9,667 bases of DNA from JACDET01 sp035568375 (GCA_035568375.1 DATMOG010000015.1:1-9667), one strand, 5' to 3'. Shown: positions 1-6,703, numbered from the stretch's first letter. Translations and numbers: made by a program. Notes: generated by a model not told the origin, from the sequence alone.

Positions 1-14
1 GTAACTATTCAGTT
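1..14 (+). repeat. Left terminal inverted repeat of the IS66 element
   Basis: GTAACTATTCAGTT matches the reverse complement of 1524-1537 at 13 of 14 positions; the only mismatch is at base 4. Similarity disappears after base 14. The repeat begins at the first base of the window, so any extension further left cannot be seen. Confidence 0.8.
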
Positions 15-65
15 GAATTCGAGAAGTTGCATTTTCTCTTCAGATAGAGGTAGGATAAATATCCA

Positions 66-1529
66 ATGGGAAATTATCTTTTGTATAAAGGGAAGGATGA
101 AGAGAAACGGAAACTGAGCATTGTTAATGCACAGTTACAGCGGCATCTTGTCACACTTCGAATGAGGCGAGAAGAAGCAGAAGACAAAGCAAAAGAGTGG
201 CAGAAGAAATATGAGGAAGAACAAAAAGAGAATCAGAAACTACGAGAAGAGATTGAAAAGATAAAAAAGCAACGGGATACCTACCGAGATATGGTATTCA
301 AGGCAAACAGGAAAAAAGAAGACCATGAAGAGCAATCTTCTTTTTTTGAGTCACAACCAACAAGAAAGCCAGGAGGGCAACTTGGACATAAGGGTTATGG
401 ACGGAAAAATCCTTCACGGATAGATAGAAAACTGCACATATTTGCTACTTGTTGCCCCCACTGTAACGGGAAACTCAATAGAGCCAAAACAATAGTGAGT
501 CATACGGTTGAAGATATCCCCACACCTGCGCAGCAACAAACAATAATCACAAGATATGAGATTGAGAAACAGTGGTGCAAGCAGTGCAAAAAAGAGATAG
601 TGGTAACACCCACAGGGGTCATTCCAGGCAGTAGACTTGGGCTCAACCTCCTCATGCAAGTACTGATCTGGAAATATTTCTGTAGGATTCCCCTCAACAT
701 CATCGTCACCCTGTTAGCGATTACCTATGATGTACATATCAGTACGGGAACACTCGTTTTGTTTCTCAAACGAACCAGTCAGTATTTTGGCAAACCATAT
801 AGACAGATTCTCAAAGAAGTCCGGGCAGCCCCAGTAAAACATGCAGATGAGACAGGATGGCGAGTTAATGGAGAAAATAATTGGTGTTGGGCATTTCTCA
901 AAGAAGATGCAGTATACTACACGATTGAAGAGACACGAGGGAAAGGAGTACCAGAAAAGATACTCAAAAACTGTCATTCTGAAGATGTCCTGGTCAGGGA
1001 TGACTATGCTGGGTACAAGAAACTACCTTTTATCCATCAATCCTGCTGGGCACATCTGCTACGGGAGAGTCACAAAGAAGTGACACAAAAAGAGAGCTCA
1101 GAAGAAATGAAAGAGTTGCATAAAAAAGTGAAAACACTCTATGAGAAATTGGCAACAACAGTTGCTACTCCTTTTGTTTTAGGAGAGAGACAGAAGATAT
1201 ATGAACTCCTTTTGCAGCAAATACAAACGATTAGCGAAACAGTATACACAGCAGATGATGCAAAACGAGTCCACTACAGAATTGCTGCTCAAAACAAAAA
1301 TCTTCTTACAGCACTGCTTTATGAAAATGTCCCCTTAACCAACAACGTGGCAGAACGAGCCATCAGACCTATGGTTGTTACCAGAAAAATATCTGGAGGT
1401 TCACGAAGCAGACAAGGAGCAACCACTCATGCTATCAATATGAGTGTTCTGCAAACAATGAAAATGAAAAACCAACCGATTTTCCCTACCCTTCAAAAGT
1501 ATCTCCTCAATGCTCTCTCTAATAACTGA
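66..1529 (+). CDS. IS66-family DDE transposase
   Basis: This 487-residue protein catalyses cut-and-paste or copy movement of its own element. Residues 12-90 form a charged, heptad-like coiled coil, matching the leucine-zipper region of the family. The conserved IS66 block KPGGQLGHKGYGR follows at 101-113. A zinc-finger domain has C130-x2-C133 and C171-x2-C174. The catalytic domain shows D261 in HADETGW, D312/D313 in VRDDYAGY, a CWAH motif at 327-330, and E430 in NNVAERAIRP. These supply the DDE triad. The length is near that of typical IS66 transposases and no frameshift is visible. ATG 66 is the first start in a long frame; a weak purine stretch (GAGGTAGGAT) lies 10-19 nt upstream. The TGA stop at 1527-1529 lies inside the right inverted repeat, so the gene fills nearly the whole element. 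Confidence 0.95.
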   Translation: MGNYLLYKGKDEEKRKLSIVNAQLQRHLVTLRMRREEAEDKAKEWQKKYEEEQKENQKLREEIEKIKKQRDTYRDMVFKANRKKEDHEEQSSFFESQPTRKPGGQLGHKGYGRKNPSRIDRKLHIFATCCPHCNGKLNRAKTIVSHTVEDIPTPAQQQTIITRYEIEKQWCKQCKKEIVVTPTGVIPGSRLGLNLLMQVLIWKYFCRIPLNIIVTLLAITYDVHISTGTLVLFLKRTSQYFGKPYRQILKEVRAAPVKHADETGWRVNGENNWCWAFLKEDAVYYTIEETRGKGVPEKILKNCHSEDVLVRDDYAGYKKLPFIHQSCWAHLLRESHKEVTQKESSEEMKELHKKVKTLYEKLATTVATPFVLGERQKIYELLLQQIQTISETVYTADDAKRVHYRIAAQNKNLLTALLYENVPLTNNVAERAIRPMVVTRKISGGSRSRQGATTHAINMSVLQTMKMKNQPIFPTLQKYLLNALSNN

Positions 1530-1537
1530 ATAGGTAC
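1524..1537 (-). repeat. Right terminal inverted repeat of the IS66 element
   Basis: AACTGAATAGGTAC is the imperfect inverse of bases 1-14, with one mismatch. It contains the TGA stop codon of the transposase. The base after 1537 is taken as the start of flanking chromosomal DNA. Confidence 0.8.
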
Positions 1538-1548
1538 AATAACTGTGC

Positions 1549-1586
1549 TTTTCATTTTTACTTGAAACAATTACAATAAGTATACT
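1549..1586 (+). promoter_or_regulatory. Candidate promoter of the carboxypeptidase gene
   Basis: Two -10 candidates lie between the IS66 end and the gene. TACAAT at 1572-1577 has TTTTCA at 1549-1554, 17 bp upstream. TATACT at 1581-1586 has no good -35 box but sits 10 nt before TTG 1597, the same spacing as other promoters in this window. Both lie outside the IS, so transcription may have survived the insertion. Any element upstream of 1538 would have been displaced. Confidence 0.35.
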
Positions 1587-1596
1587 TGAGTGAAAG

Positions 1597-2778
1597 TTGT
1601 TCTGCATGAAACATTCTGAATCCGCAATTTGGCAAAAGAAAAGACAAAGGAAATTTAAAAAATCTAAGCCATCACAAGCTCCTGCAAAAAAAACAGTTAT
1701 TTCGCAACACATTTCTCCGAAGAAGAAAGAAGCAATACTAAAAAAATCTTCAATCATTCAAAATTTTTTTATGGCAAAGAAGGCAGTAGTGAAAAAAGAA
1801 AAAGAGAAAAGAGTACCCAATCCAGTTTTTGGTTATGTTAAGAGATGGCTTCATGAGCATGATTCAGATGTCCAACTTATTCTTTTTCCACTCATCTTGC
1901 TGATAATTTTAATTACTTTATCCATTTTTAATAATCAGATTTTCCTTGCTGGTGTTCCGCAAGAACCGGTTGTGAATGATCAAATTACTACTTTGAATCC
2001 TTATCCTTTTGTTCAGGCTGTAAATTCGCCAACTATTTCTGCAAAGGCTGCTATTATTCTCGATAGAGGTTCTCAGGTAATTCTTTTTTCCAAAAATCCT
2101 CAATTACGATTTTCAATGGCATCGACTACCAAAATTATGACGGCACTTGTTGCGTTGGATTATTACAAGCTTGATGACATACTAACAGTAAAAAGATCAG
2201 GAGTACAGGGATCAGGGTTAAATTTATATCCTGGAGAGCAATTTAAATATATCGATTTGATGTATGCAATGCTTTTACCATCTGCTAACGATGCTGCTCA
2301 GGCAATTGCAGATAACTATCCGGGAGGTTCCGATGAGTTTGTAAAAAAAATGAATGAAAAAGCACAAAGTCTGCATCTTAGTAATACGCATTATGCTGAT
2401 CCGATAGGTTTAAATGACGATGGTGATTACTCAACTGTTGTTGATATGGCGAGATTGGCCTCTTTTGCGATATCCAATCCAATTTTTGTTGAGGTAACAT
2501 CGACAAAATACAGAACAATGTATGCAAGTAATTTCGGCGTACAATATCCACTTACTAATTTAAATAAGCTCCTTGGGATAGATGGCGTGACAGGAATAAA
2601 AACAGGTACGACAGAAGGAGCTGGGGAAGTCCTTGTTACGTCTGTTGTAAAAAATGGACATACCTATCTTATCGTAGTTATGGATAGTGTTGATAGATTT
2701 TTAGATACAAGCATGCTACTGAATTTTATTGATTCCAATGTGAAATATATTGTTCCATCAGTACCAGCAAGGAGATAA
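1597..2778 (+). CDS. D-alanyl-D-alanine carboxypeptidase (peptidase S11 type, PBP5-like)
   Basis: This serine enzyme is expected to remove the terminal D-Ala from peptidoglycan pentapeptides outside the membrane, limiting cross-linking. Numbered from TTG 1597, the penicillin-binding-protein motifs are in order: S176-T-T-K179 (SxxK nucleophile), S229-A-N231 (SxN) and K335-T-G337 (KTG). Residues 92-118 form one membrane anchor. A Lys-rich cytoplasmic tail of about 90 residues precedes it, in place of a cleavable signal peptide. The protein ends 56 residues after KTG, so the C-terminal beta domain and amphipathic anchor of classical PBP5 are missing; the N-terminal helix replaces that anchor. 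The start is uncertain: TTG 1597, ATG 1606 or ATG 1771 (giving MAKKAVV...) are all in frame, and none has a clear Shine-Dalgarno site. The TAA stop directly abuts the stop of the convergent neighbour. Confidence 0.9.
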   Translation: MFCMKHSESAIWQKKRQRKFKKSKPSQAPAKKTVISQHISPKKKEAILKKSSIIQNFFMAKKAVVKKEKEKRVPNPVFGYVKRWLHEHDSDVQLILFPLILLIILITLSIFNNQIFLAGVPQEPVVNDQITTLNPYPFVQAVNSPTISAKAAIILDRGSQVILFSKNPQLRFSMASTTKIMTALVALDYYKLDDILTVKRSGVQGSGLNLYPGEQFKYIDLMYAMLLPSANDAAQAIADNYPGGSDEFVKKMNEKAQSLHLSNTHYADPIGLNDDGDYSTVVDMARLASFAISNPIFVEVTSTKYRTMYASNFGVQYPLTNLNKLLGIDGVTGIKTGTTEGAGEVLVTSVVKNGHTYLIVVMDSVDRFLDTSMLLNFIDSNVKYIVPSVPARR

Positions 2779-3945
2779 CTATTGGAGGGCGTCACTGGTT
2801 ATCGCAGATACATAAGCAAAAAATCCATTTTGACCTTCGAATACAATAACAGGCATAAGATAACTCTGTTGTGTTACTCCTAGATAGTATGCAAGATAGA
2901 CTTTAGTAATAAATACTTGATTCCCGCTGCCACTTCCATTATATGCTGCGATATATGCTTTACCGTTTTTGAGTTCATCAAAAGCTTGTTGTACTGTTTT
3001 AATTGGATATGTTGCTTCTTTATCGGGTTGCGTGTTGATCATTTGATGGTTAAAAATAGCGGAGACAACATTTGAATCATTTTGTCCCGAGGCAACAAGA
3101 AAATTCATTGTAGAAAAAGGTGGATATGGATACATTATTGGCATTTTCATATCAAAATTTTGAAAATGTCTGAGATCCTGATTTTGTCCGGCAGTAAATG
3201 AATAATCAATTTCCTTTTGATAAAGATCTACTCGTATAATCTGTGCATTAGAAAGGCTTGTTGTAGGTGTTAATTGACCATTTGTTATAGAGTAAAGTTG
3301 AGGTGTTGTTTCATAAGGTGCATCCGGACTGGGATTTTGCGTCAGAGTAATATTAACATCAGCTGGTAATTGGTTTATACTACTTAAAAAATTATTTACC
3401 GTATTGATTGCACCCGGTTGATCACCTAAAAATTGTGCATTAAGCACCATTAGTGAGGTGAGATAGTTGGATGTCATAGTAAAATTTTGATTGACGATGT
3501 TGTAAATAATTTTTCTTTGGAATCCTATGAGTTCATCCCATTCATAATTTGGTCCTCCTCGTGTAATTTCTGTGAGTGGATTTCCTGTTTGGTCAATGAA
3601 TCCTAACGAAGATACTTTATTTTTTGCATCGTCAAGATTTAAAAGATTCGGTTGACTAATTATTACTGGGTAGAGAAGGATTCTATCAGGAAAGTTCTGC
3701 GGTAATGATCCATCGACTGTATTAATAGTATAGGTAAATTGTCCTTTTACCGTACTCTGAGGGAAAACAATTTGTGGAAGTTGGCCGTAAGCTTGATTAG
3801 GAGGAGCAATTTGAGGTGGAAAGAGTATAGTTTGGATAAAACCACCAATTTTGAATAAAATAACCAAAAGAATAATTCCTCCAATGCTAAATCCAAGAGC
3901 AATCCCGCCTTTTTTAGAAATTTCAGCGGTATCATGTAGTGTCAT
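2779..3945 (-). CDS. Uncharacterised membrane-anchored extracytoplasmic protein
   Basis: I do not recognise a named family for this 388-residue protein. Residues 1-12 are short and cytoplasmic, and about 14-40 form one hydrophobic anchor. The rest is a soluble, probably extracytoplasmic region with no cysteine, rich in Asn, Gln, Thr and Pro. The C-terminal part (about 314-383) reads like a compact beta-rich domain: an amphipathic helix TVQQAFDELKNGK, then strands containing VFITKVYLAYYLG and YLMPVIVFEG. That helix, 'YY' and 'P-V-x-V/F' layout recalls YycI- or PepSY-like folds. This is only a visual analogy. There is no catalytic motif and no LPxTG or lipobox. The ATG lies 8 nt below a TATACT box and has no Shine-Dalgarno site. 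The gene converges on the carboxypeptidase with zero bases between and diverges from gltX. Confidence 0.85.
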   Translation of the reverse strand: MTLHDTAEISKKGGIALGFSIGGIILLVILFKIGGFIQTILFPPQIAPPNQAYGQLPQIVFPQSTVKGQFTYTINTVDGSLPQNFPDRILLYPVIISQPNLLNLDDAKNKVSSLGFIDQTGNPLTEITRGGPNYEWDELIGFQRKIIYNIVNQNFTMTSNYLTSLMVLNAQFLGDQPGAINTVNNFLSSINQLPADVNITLTQNPSPDAPYETTPQLYSITNGQLTPTTSLSNAQIIRVDLYQKEIDYSFTAGQNQDLRHFQNFDMKMPIMYPYPPFSTMNFLVASGQNDSNVVSAIFNHQMINTQPDKEATYPIKTVQQAFDELKNGKAYIAAYNGSGSGNQVFITKVYLAYYLGVTQQSYLMPVIVFEGQNGFFAYVSAITSDALQ

Positions 3946-3950
3946 ATCTA

Positions 3951-3979
3951 TTGAGTATAGTTTAGATTTCGATTACAAT
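3951..3979 (+). promoter_or_regulatory. Sigma70-like promoter of the gltX operon
   Basis: TTGAGT (3951-3956) and TACAAT (3974-3979) are separated by exactly 17 bp and match the consensus at 4/6 and 5/6 positions. Only 11 nt lie between the -10 box and ATG 3991, so the leader would be about 5 nt and has no Shine-Dalgarno site. It probably drives gltX and the two genes after it. Confidence 0.6.
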
Positions 3980-3983
3980 GCAA
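3954..3983 (-). promoter_or_regulatory. Promoter of the minus-strand membrane protein gene
   Basis: On the minus strand a TATACT -10 box (3954-3959) lies 18 bp below TTGCAT (3978-3983). Only 8 nt separate the -10 box from the ATG at 3945, so transcription should begin at or next to the start codon. The box overlaps the -35 box of the opposing gltX promoter. Confidence 0.45.
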
Positions 3984-3990
3984 GATAACT

Positions 3991-5391
3991 ATGGTTCGTA
4001 CACGTATAGCACCAAGCCCTACAGGCAGTCCTCATATTGGGACGATGTATCAAGCGTTATTTAATTATGCATTTGCTAAGAAACATAACGGCAAATTTAT
4101 TGTTCGTATTGAGGATACTGACCGAGTACGATTTGTTGAAGGTGCACAGGAGAAATTATTTGCTTCACTTGATTGGTTTGGTCTTACTGAAGATGAAAGT
4201 CCACGAAAAGGGGGCGAGTTTGCACCTTATAAGCAATCAGAAAGATTAGAACAGTACCAAAAATATGCAAAGCAATTAGTCAAAGAAGGTAAGGCGTATT
4301 ATTGTGATTGTAGCCCTGAACGTTTGGATGAAGTGCGTAAAAAAATGCAGGCTGAAAAAAAAACGCCGATGTACGATCATCATTGTCGTGATTTAGAAAA
4401 AACAGCAGGTGTTATCCGTTTAAAAATTGAACTAGGCAAGACATATACATGGATTGACGGTGTGCGTGGAAAGATGACATTTCTTACTTCACGAGGCAGT
4501 GATTATTTAATTGATGACCAAGTACTGCTTAAATCTGATGGATTTCCGACATATCATTTAGCGGTAGTTGTCGATGATCATGCAATGCAAATTACACATG
4601 CTGTTCGTGGTGAAGAATGGATTCCTTCGACTGCCAAACATATCATTCTTTATCAGTATTTCGGTTGGGAAAAAGAGATGCCGCTTTTTTATCATACACC
4701 ACTTCTCCGTAATCCTGATAAAAGTAAATTGTCAAAAAGACATGGTCATACTGATGTGACATGGTATAAAGAAGAGGGATTTTTGCCGCAAGCGATTTTG
4801 AATTTTTTAGGACTTATGGGTTGGACGCATCCTTCAGAAAAAGAGATCTTTTCACTTACTGAATTTATCAGCCTATTTGATCTTAAAGATATTCGTCCAG
4901 TAGGTCCCATTTTTGATTTTACGAAATTAACATGGATGAATGGCGTTTATATCCGGGAGATGACAATTCAGGAATTAGTTACCAAACTGGAGGATTACGA
5001 CTCTTTGTATGATGAAAGAGAAAATAAAGTAAAAACGATTACTGAGGAAAAGATGATAAAAATTGTTGCGCTTGCCCAGTCGCGAATTAATACATTAAAG
5101 GAATTTTATCCCCTAGTAAAACATTTTTTTCCAGGATCAGCATTTTTCATTACAAACGAAGCTGATAGGGATATTGCACATGCTTTGCTAAGTGAGTTCA
5201 AAAAAATCAATAATTGGATCAAAGACGATATTTTTGAAGCACTACGCACTGTCTTGAAAAGTAATAGCATTCGGATGCCTGTTTTGTATACAATAATAAC
5301 AGGACAAGAAAGGGGACTACCTTTACCTGAGTCACTGGAGATTTTAGGCAAAGAAGAAGTTCTATCCCGTTTAGAAAAGGCTCTAGTATGA
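3991..5391 (+). CDS. gltX: Glutamyl-tRNA synthetase (GluRS)
   Basis: This class I aminoacyl-tRNA synthetase joins glutamate to tRNA(Glu) in the cytoplasm, using ATP. The first residues carry the family signature APSPTGSPHIGT, with the HIGH-type motif at 15-18. The KMSKS-type loop is KLSKR at 246-250. C105-x-C107, Y128 and C132 form a likely zinc site in the domain inserted in the Rossmann fold. The block KRHGHTDVTWYKEEGFLPQAILNFL is typical of the family. Residues after about 320 form the helical anticodon-binding part, and the 466-residue length is normal. No GlnRS is seen here. In most bacteria without GlnRS this enzyme also charges tRNA(Gln) with Glu for later amidation by GatCAB; whether this copy is non-discriminating cannot be read from sequence alone. 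Its TGA stop overlaps the next start (ATGA). Confidence 0.97.
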   Translation: MVRTRIAPSPTGSPHIGTMYQALFNYAFAKKHNGKFIVRIEDTDRVRFVEGAQEKLFASLDWFGLTEDESPRKGGEFAPYKQSERLEQYQKYAKQLVKEGKAYYCDCSPERLDEVRKKMQAEKKTPMYDHHCRDLEKTAGVIRLKIELGKTYTWIDGVRGKMTFLTSRGSDYLIDDQVLLKSDGFPTYHLAVVVDDHAMQITHAVRGEEWIPSTAKHIILYQYFGWEKEMPLFYHTPLLRNPDKSKLSKRHGHTDVTWYKEEGFLPQAILNFLGLMGWTHPSEKEIFSLTEFISLFDLKDIRPVGPIFDFTKLTWMNGVYIREMTIQELVTKLEDYDSLYDERENKVKTITEEKMIKIVALAQSRINTLKEFYPLVKHFFPGSAFFITNEADRDIAHALLSEFKKINNWIKDDIFEALRTVLKSNSIRMPVLYTIITGQERGLPLPESLEILGKEEVLSRLEKALV

Positions 5392-5978
5392 TGGCATCAC
5401 TTGCACAGGTTATATCATTTCTTTTTAATCCCGTTATGATGCTTGTTTTCGTACCGTTGATTATTGTTTATCGAACGACAGGGGATGTCATTCTTTCGTT
5501 GGCATGGACTGGATATACGATGATTTTTCTTATTGCGATAACCTTTTTCGTTATTTATGGTGTCCACAAAAAAATTTTTACTGATCTTGATGTTTCTAAA
5601 CGTACCCAGCGGCCACTCCTTTTCACCGTTGGTCTTTTTATGACCCTTATTTATCTATGGGGCTTATTTTTCCTCAATGGTCCAAAAATTTTGAGTGTTG
5701 TGACGATAGTTTTTATTTGTGGTGTACTGCTTATTGCGTTAATAAATACACGATTAAAAGTCAGTTTTCATGTTGCAACGGTTTCCGCGCTCCTTTTTTC
5801 TATGGCCATTATTTATCAAGGATATTATTATCTGACACTTCTTTTAATACCGACAGTTGCGTGGGCACGTCTGAAAATAAATAGGCATACCTTACCTGAA
5901 ACAATTGTAGGTGGATGTTTTGGAATATTGTTGTCATTAAGTATGTATCTTCTGGTTAAAAATGGGATTATTCATTAA
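5388..5978 (+). CDS. PAP2-superfamily-like integral membrane phosphatase
   Basis: This 196-residue protein has about six membrane helices and is probably a lipid phosphatase of the PAP2 (phosphatidic acid phosphatase type 2) superfamily. The evidence is a degenerate set of PAP2 motifs: K71-R-T-Q-R75-P76 where KxxxxxxRP is expected, K124-V-S-F-H128 in the place of PSGH, and R161-x5-H167-x3-E171 matching SRxxxxxHxxxD with Glu for Asp. The arginine and both histidines are kept; the spacing of motif 1 is shortened. Likely substrates are polyprenyl or phosphatidyl phosphates, perhaps undecaprenyl pyrophosphate, but this is an inference from the lipid kinase encoded next. ATG 5388 overlaps the gltX stop; a second ATG at 5391 is equally possible. 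Translation is probably coupled to gltX. Confidence 0.7.
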   Translation: MMASLAQVISFLFNPVMMLVFVPLIIVYRTTGDVILSLAWTGYTMIFLIAITFFVIYGVHKKIFTDLDVSKRTQRPLLFTVGLFMTLIYLWGLFFLNGPKILSVVTIVFICGVLLIALINTRLKVSFHVATVSALLFSMAIIYQGYYYLTLLLIPTVAWARLKINRHTLPETIVGGCFGILLSLSMYLLVKNGIIH

Positions 5979-5981
5979 GCT

Positions 5982-6350
5982 ATGATTGACGGAAGGCGGT
6001 TTATCAAGTCATTTAAATACGCATTTGAGGGTATTCATTATGCGTTTAAGAATGATCAAAATTTACTTATTCATTTACTGGTTGCTTTTTTGGTAATCAA
6101 TTTAAGCATTGCGCTTCATGTCGTTCCTTATCAAATGGCAATTTTGGGTTTGACAATGATGATGGTGATCACAGCAGAAATGATCAATTCAGCCATTGAA
6201 AAGATGGTTGATTTGATTACGAAAGAGCATCGCCAGGAGGCAAAAATCGCTAAAGATGTTGCTGCAGGGATGGTGTTGGTGACTGCAATTGCAGCTGCCA
6301 TCATCGGTACCCTTATTTTTCTTCCATATATTATGAAATTTCTTCACTGA
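5982..6350 (+). CDS. dgkA: Diacylglycerol kinase / undecaprenol kinase (DgkA family)
   Basis: This small membrane kinase uses ATP to phosphorylate a lipid alcohol: diacylglycerol in the Gram-negative type, undecaprenol in the Gram-positive type (UdpK). The 122-residue length and three hydrophobic helices (about 29-46, 50-67 and 93-117) fit the family. The core signature AEMINSAIEKMVDLI supplies E66 (catalytic base position), N69 and E73 (metal ligand), followed by K91-D92 in AKDVAAG. The N-terminal FEGIHYAF and the IH of NLLIHL also fit. D25 stands where a metal-binding Glu is usual. The gene begins 3 nt after the PAP2-like stop and has no Shine-Dalgarno site, so it is probably translationally coupled. 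Paired with a lipid phosphatase, recycling of a cell-wall lipid carrier is the likeliest role. Confidence 0.92.
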   Translation: MIDGRRFIKSFKYAFEGIHYAFKNDQNLLIHLLVAFLVINLSIALHVVPYQMAILGLTMMMVITAEMINSAIEKMVDLITKEHRQEAKIAKDVAAGMVLVTAIAAAIIGTLIFLPYIMKFLH

Positions 6351-6372
6351 AGTTTTAAAAGTTTGTTATAAT
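6343..6372 (+). promoter_or_regulatory. Promoter of the SemiSWEET gene
   Basis: A perfect TATAAT (6367-6372) lies 18 bp below TTCACT (6343-6348). The -35 box overlaps the last codons of dgkA. The -10 box ends 11 nt before ATG 6384, the same distance as at gltX, again giving a leader of about 5 nt. Confidence 0.55.
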
Positions 6373-6383
6373 TGATAAGTCTT

Positions 6384-6638
6384 ATGGATACTATTCAACT
6401 ACTTGGGTATACAGCTGGAGGATTTGTGGTTTTTGCTTCATTGCCACAAATTATCAAAATTATGAAAAGTAGAAGGACTGCTGATGTTTCTCTTCCTATG
6501 TATATTACGTTAAATATCGGTATTTTTTTATGGATTATTTATGGCTTTTTTACTCACCAGTCTGCAATTATCGTTACGAATATTGCTTTTCAAATTTTTA
6601 ATATCATTATCCTCTTTCTTAAATTGAAGCACGGATGA
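6384..6638 (+). CDS. SemiSWEET / PQ-loop small membrane transporter
   Basis: This 84-residue protein has three membrane helices and the features of bacterial SemiSWEET sugar transporters (MtN3/PQ-loop family), which dimerise to form one transport path. Helix 1 carries the PQ motif at 21-22 (FASLPQIIKIMKSR), followed by the usual basic loop and TADVSLPMY. Helix 2 has the W50 and Y53-G54 pattern, and helix 3 has N66. Its length is normal for a single half-unit. An in-frame TTG at 6372 would add four residues but lies within the -10 box, so ATG 6384 is preferred. The substrate may be a mono- or disaccharide, but this cannot be read from the sequence. It is separated from dgkA by its own promoter, and tRNA-Gln follows 65 bp later. 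Confidence 0.88.
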   Translation: MDTIQLLGYTAGGFVVFASLPQIIKIMKSRRTADVSLPMYITLNIGIFLWIIYGFFTHQSAIIVTNIAFQIFNIIILFLKLKHG

Positions 6639-6703
6639 TAGATTTTTCTTCCTTGTTTTAGTACAATAGCTTGAATTGACTTGAATTTTTAATCAAATAG
6701 TAT

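Larger units (their letters stand above)
1..1537 (+). mobile_element. Complete single-gene IS66-family insertion sequence
   Basis: The element is bounded by a 14-bp terminal inverted repeat with 13 matches: GTAACTATTCAGTT at the left end and, read inward from position 1537, GTACCTATTCAGTT. It holds one gene, a full-length IS66-type transposase. Classical IS66 elements also carry tnpA and tnpB; this one has only the DDE transposase, like the known ISBst12-type subgroup. Ends beginning GTA are usual for the family. IS66 insertion normally makes an 8-bp target duplication. The right-hand copy would be AATAACTG at 1538-1545; the left copy would lie outside the window and cannot be checked. The element ends about 60 bp before the carboxypeptidase gene. 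An intact frame and well-preserved ends suggest a recent, possibly active copy. Confidence 0.88.

Noticed and set aside
1521..1545. Target-site duplication inferred from AATAACTG at both 1521-1528 and 1538-1545
   Set aside because: The first copy lies inside the element and includes part of the right inverted repeat, so it cannot be a flanking duplication; the true partner would lie left of base 1.
6342..6356. Intrinsic terminator at the end of dgkA (CTTC-ACT-GAAG then TTTT)
   Set aside because: A 4-bp stem with a 3-nt loop is too weak, and it overlaps the last codons and the better supported promoter of the next gene.
66..6638. Alternative genetic code (UGA = Gly or Trp) as in some CPR groups
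   Set aside because: The transposase, gltX, dgkA and SemiSWEET genes all end naturally at TGA at family-typical lengths, and no in-frame TGA interrupts a gene.
6662..6703. tRNA-Gln promoter based on TACAAT at 6662-6667 or the TTGAAT/TTGACT repeats at 6671-6686
   Set aside because: No combination gives both a reasonable -35 and -10 with correct spacing upstream of the tRNA; the hexamers are common in this AT-rich DNA.
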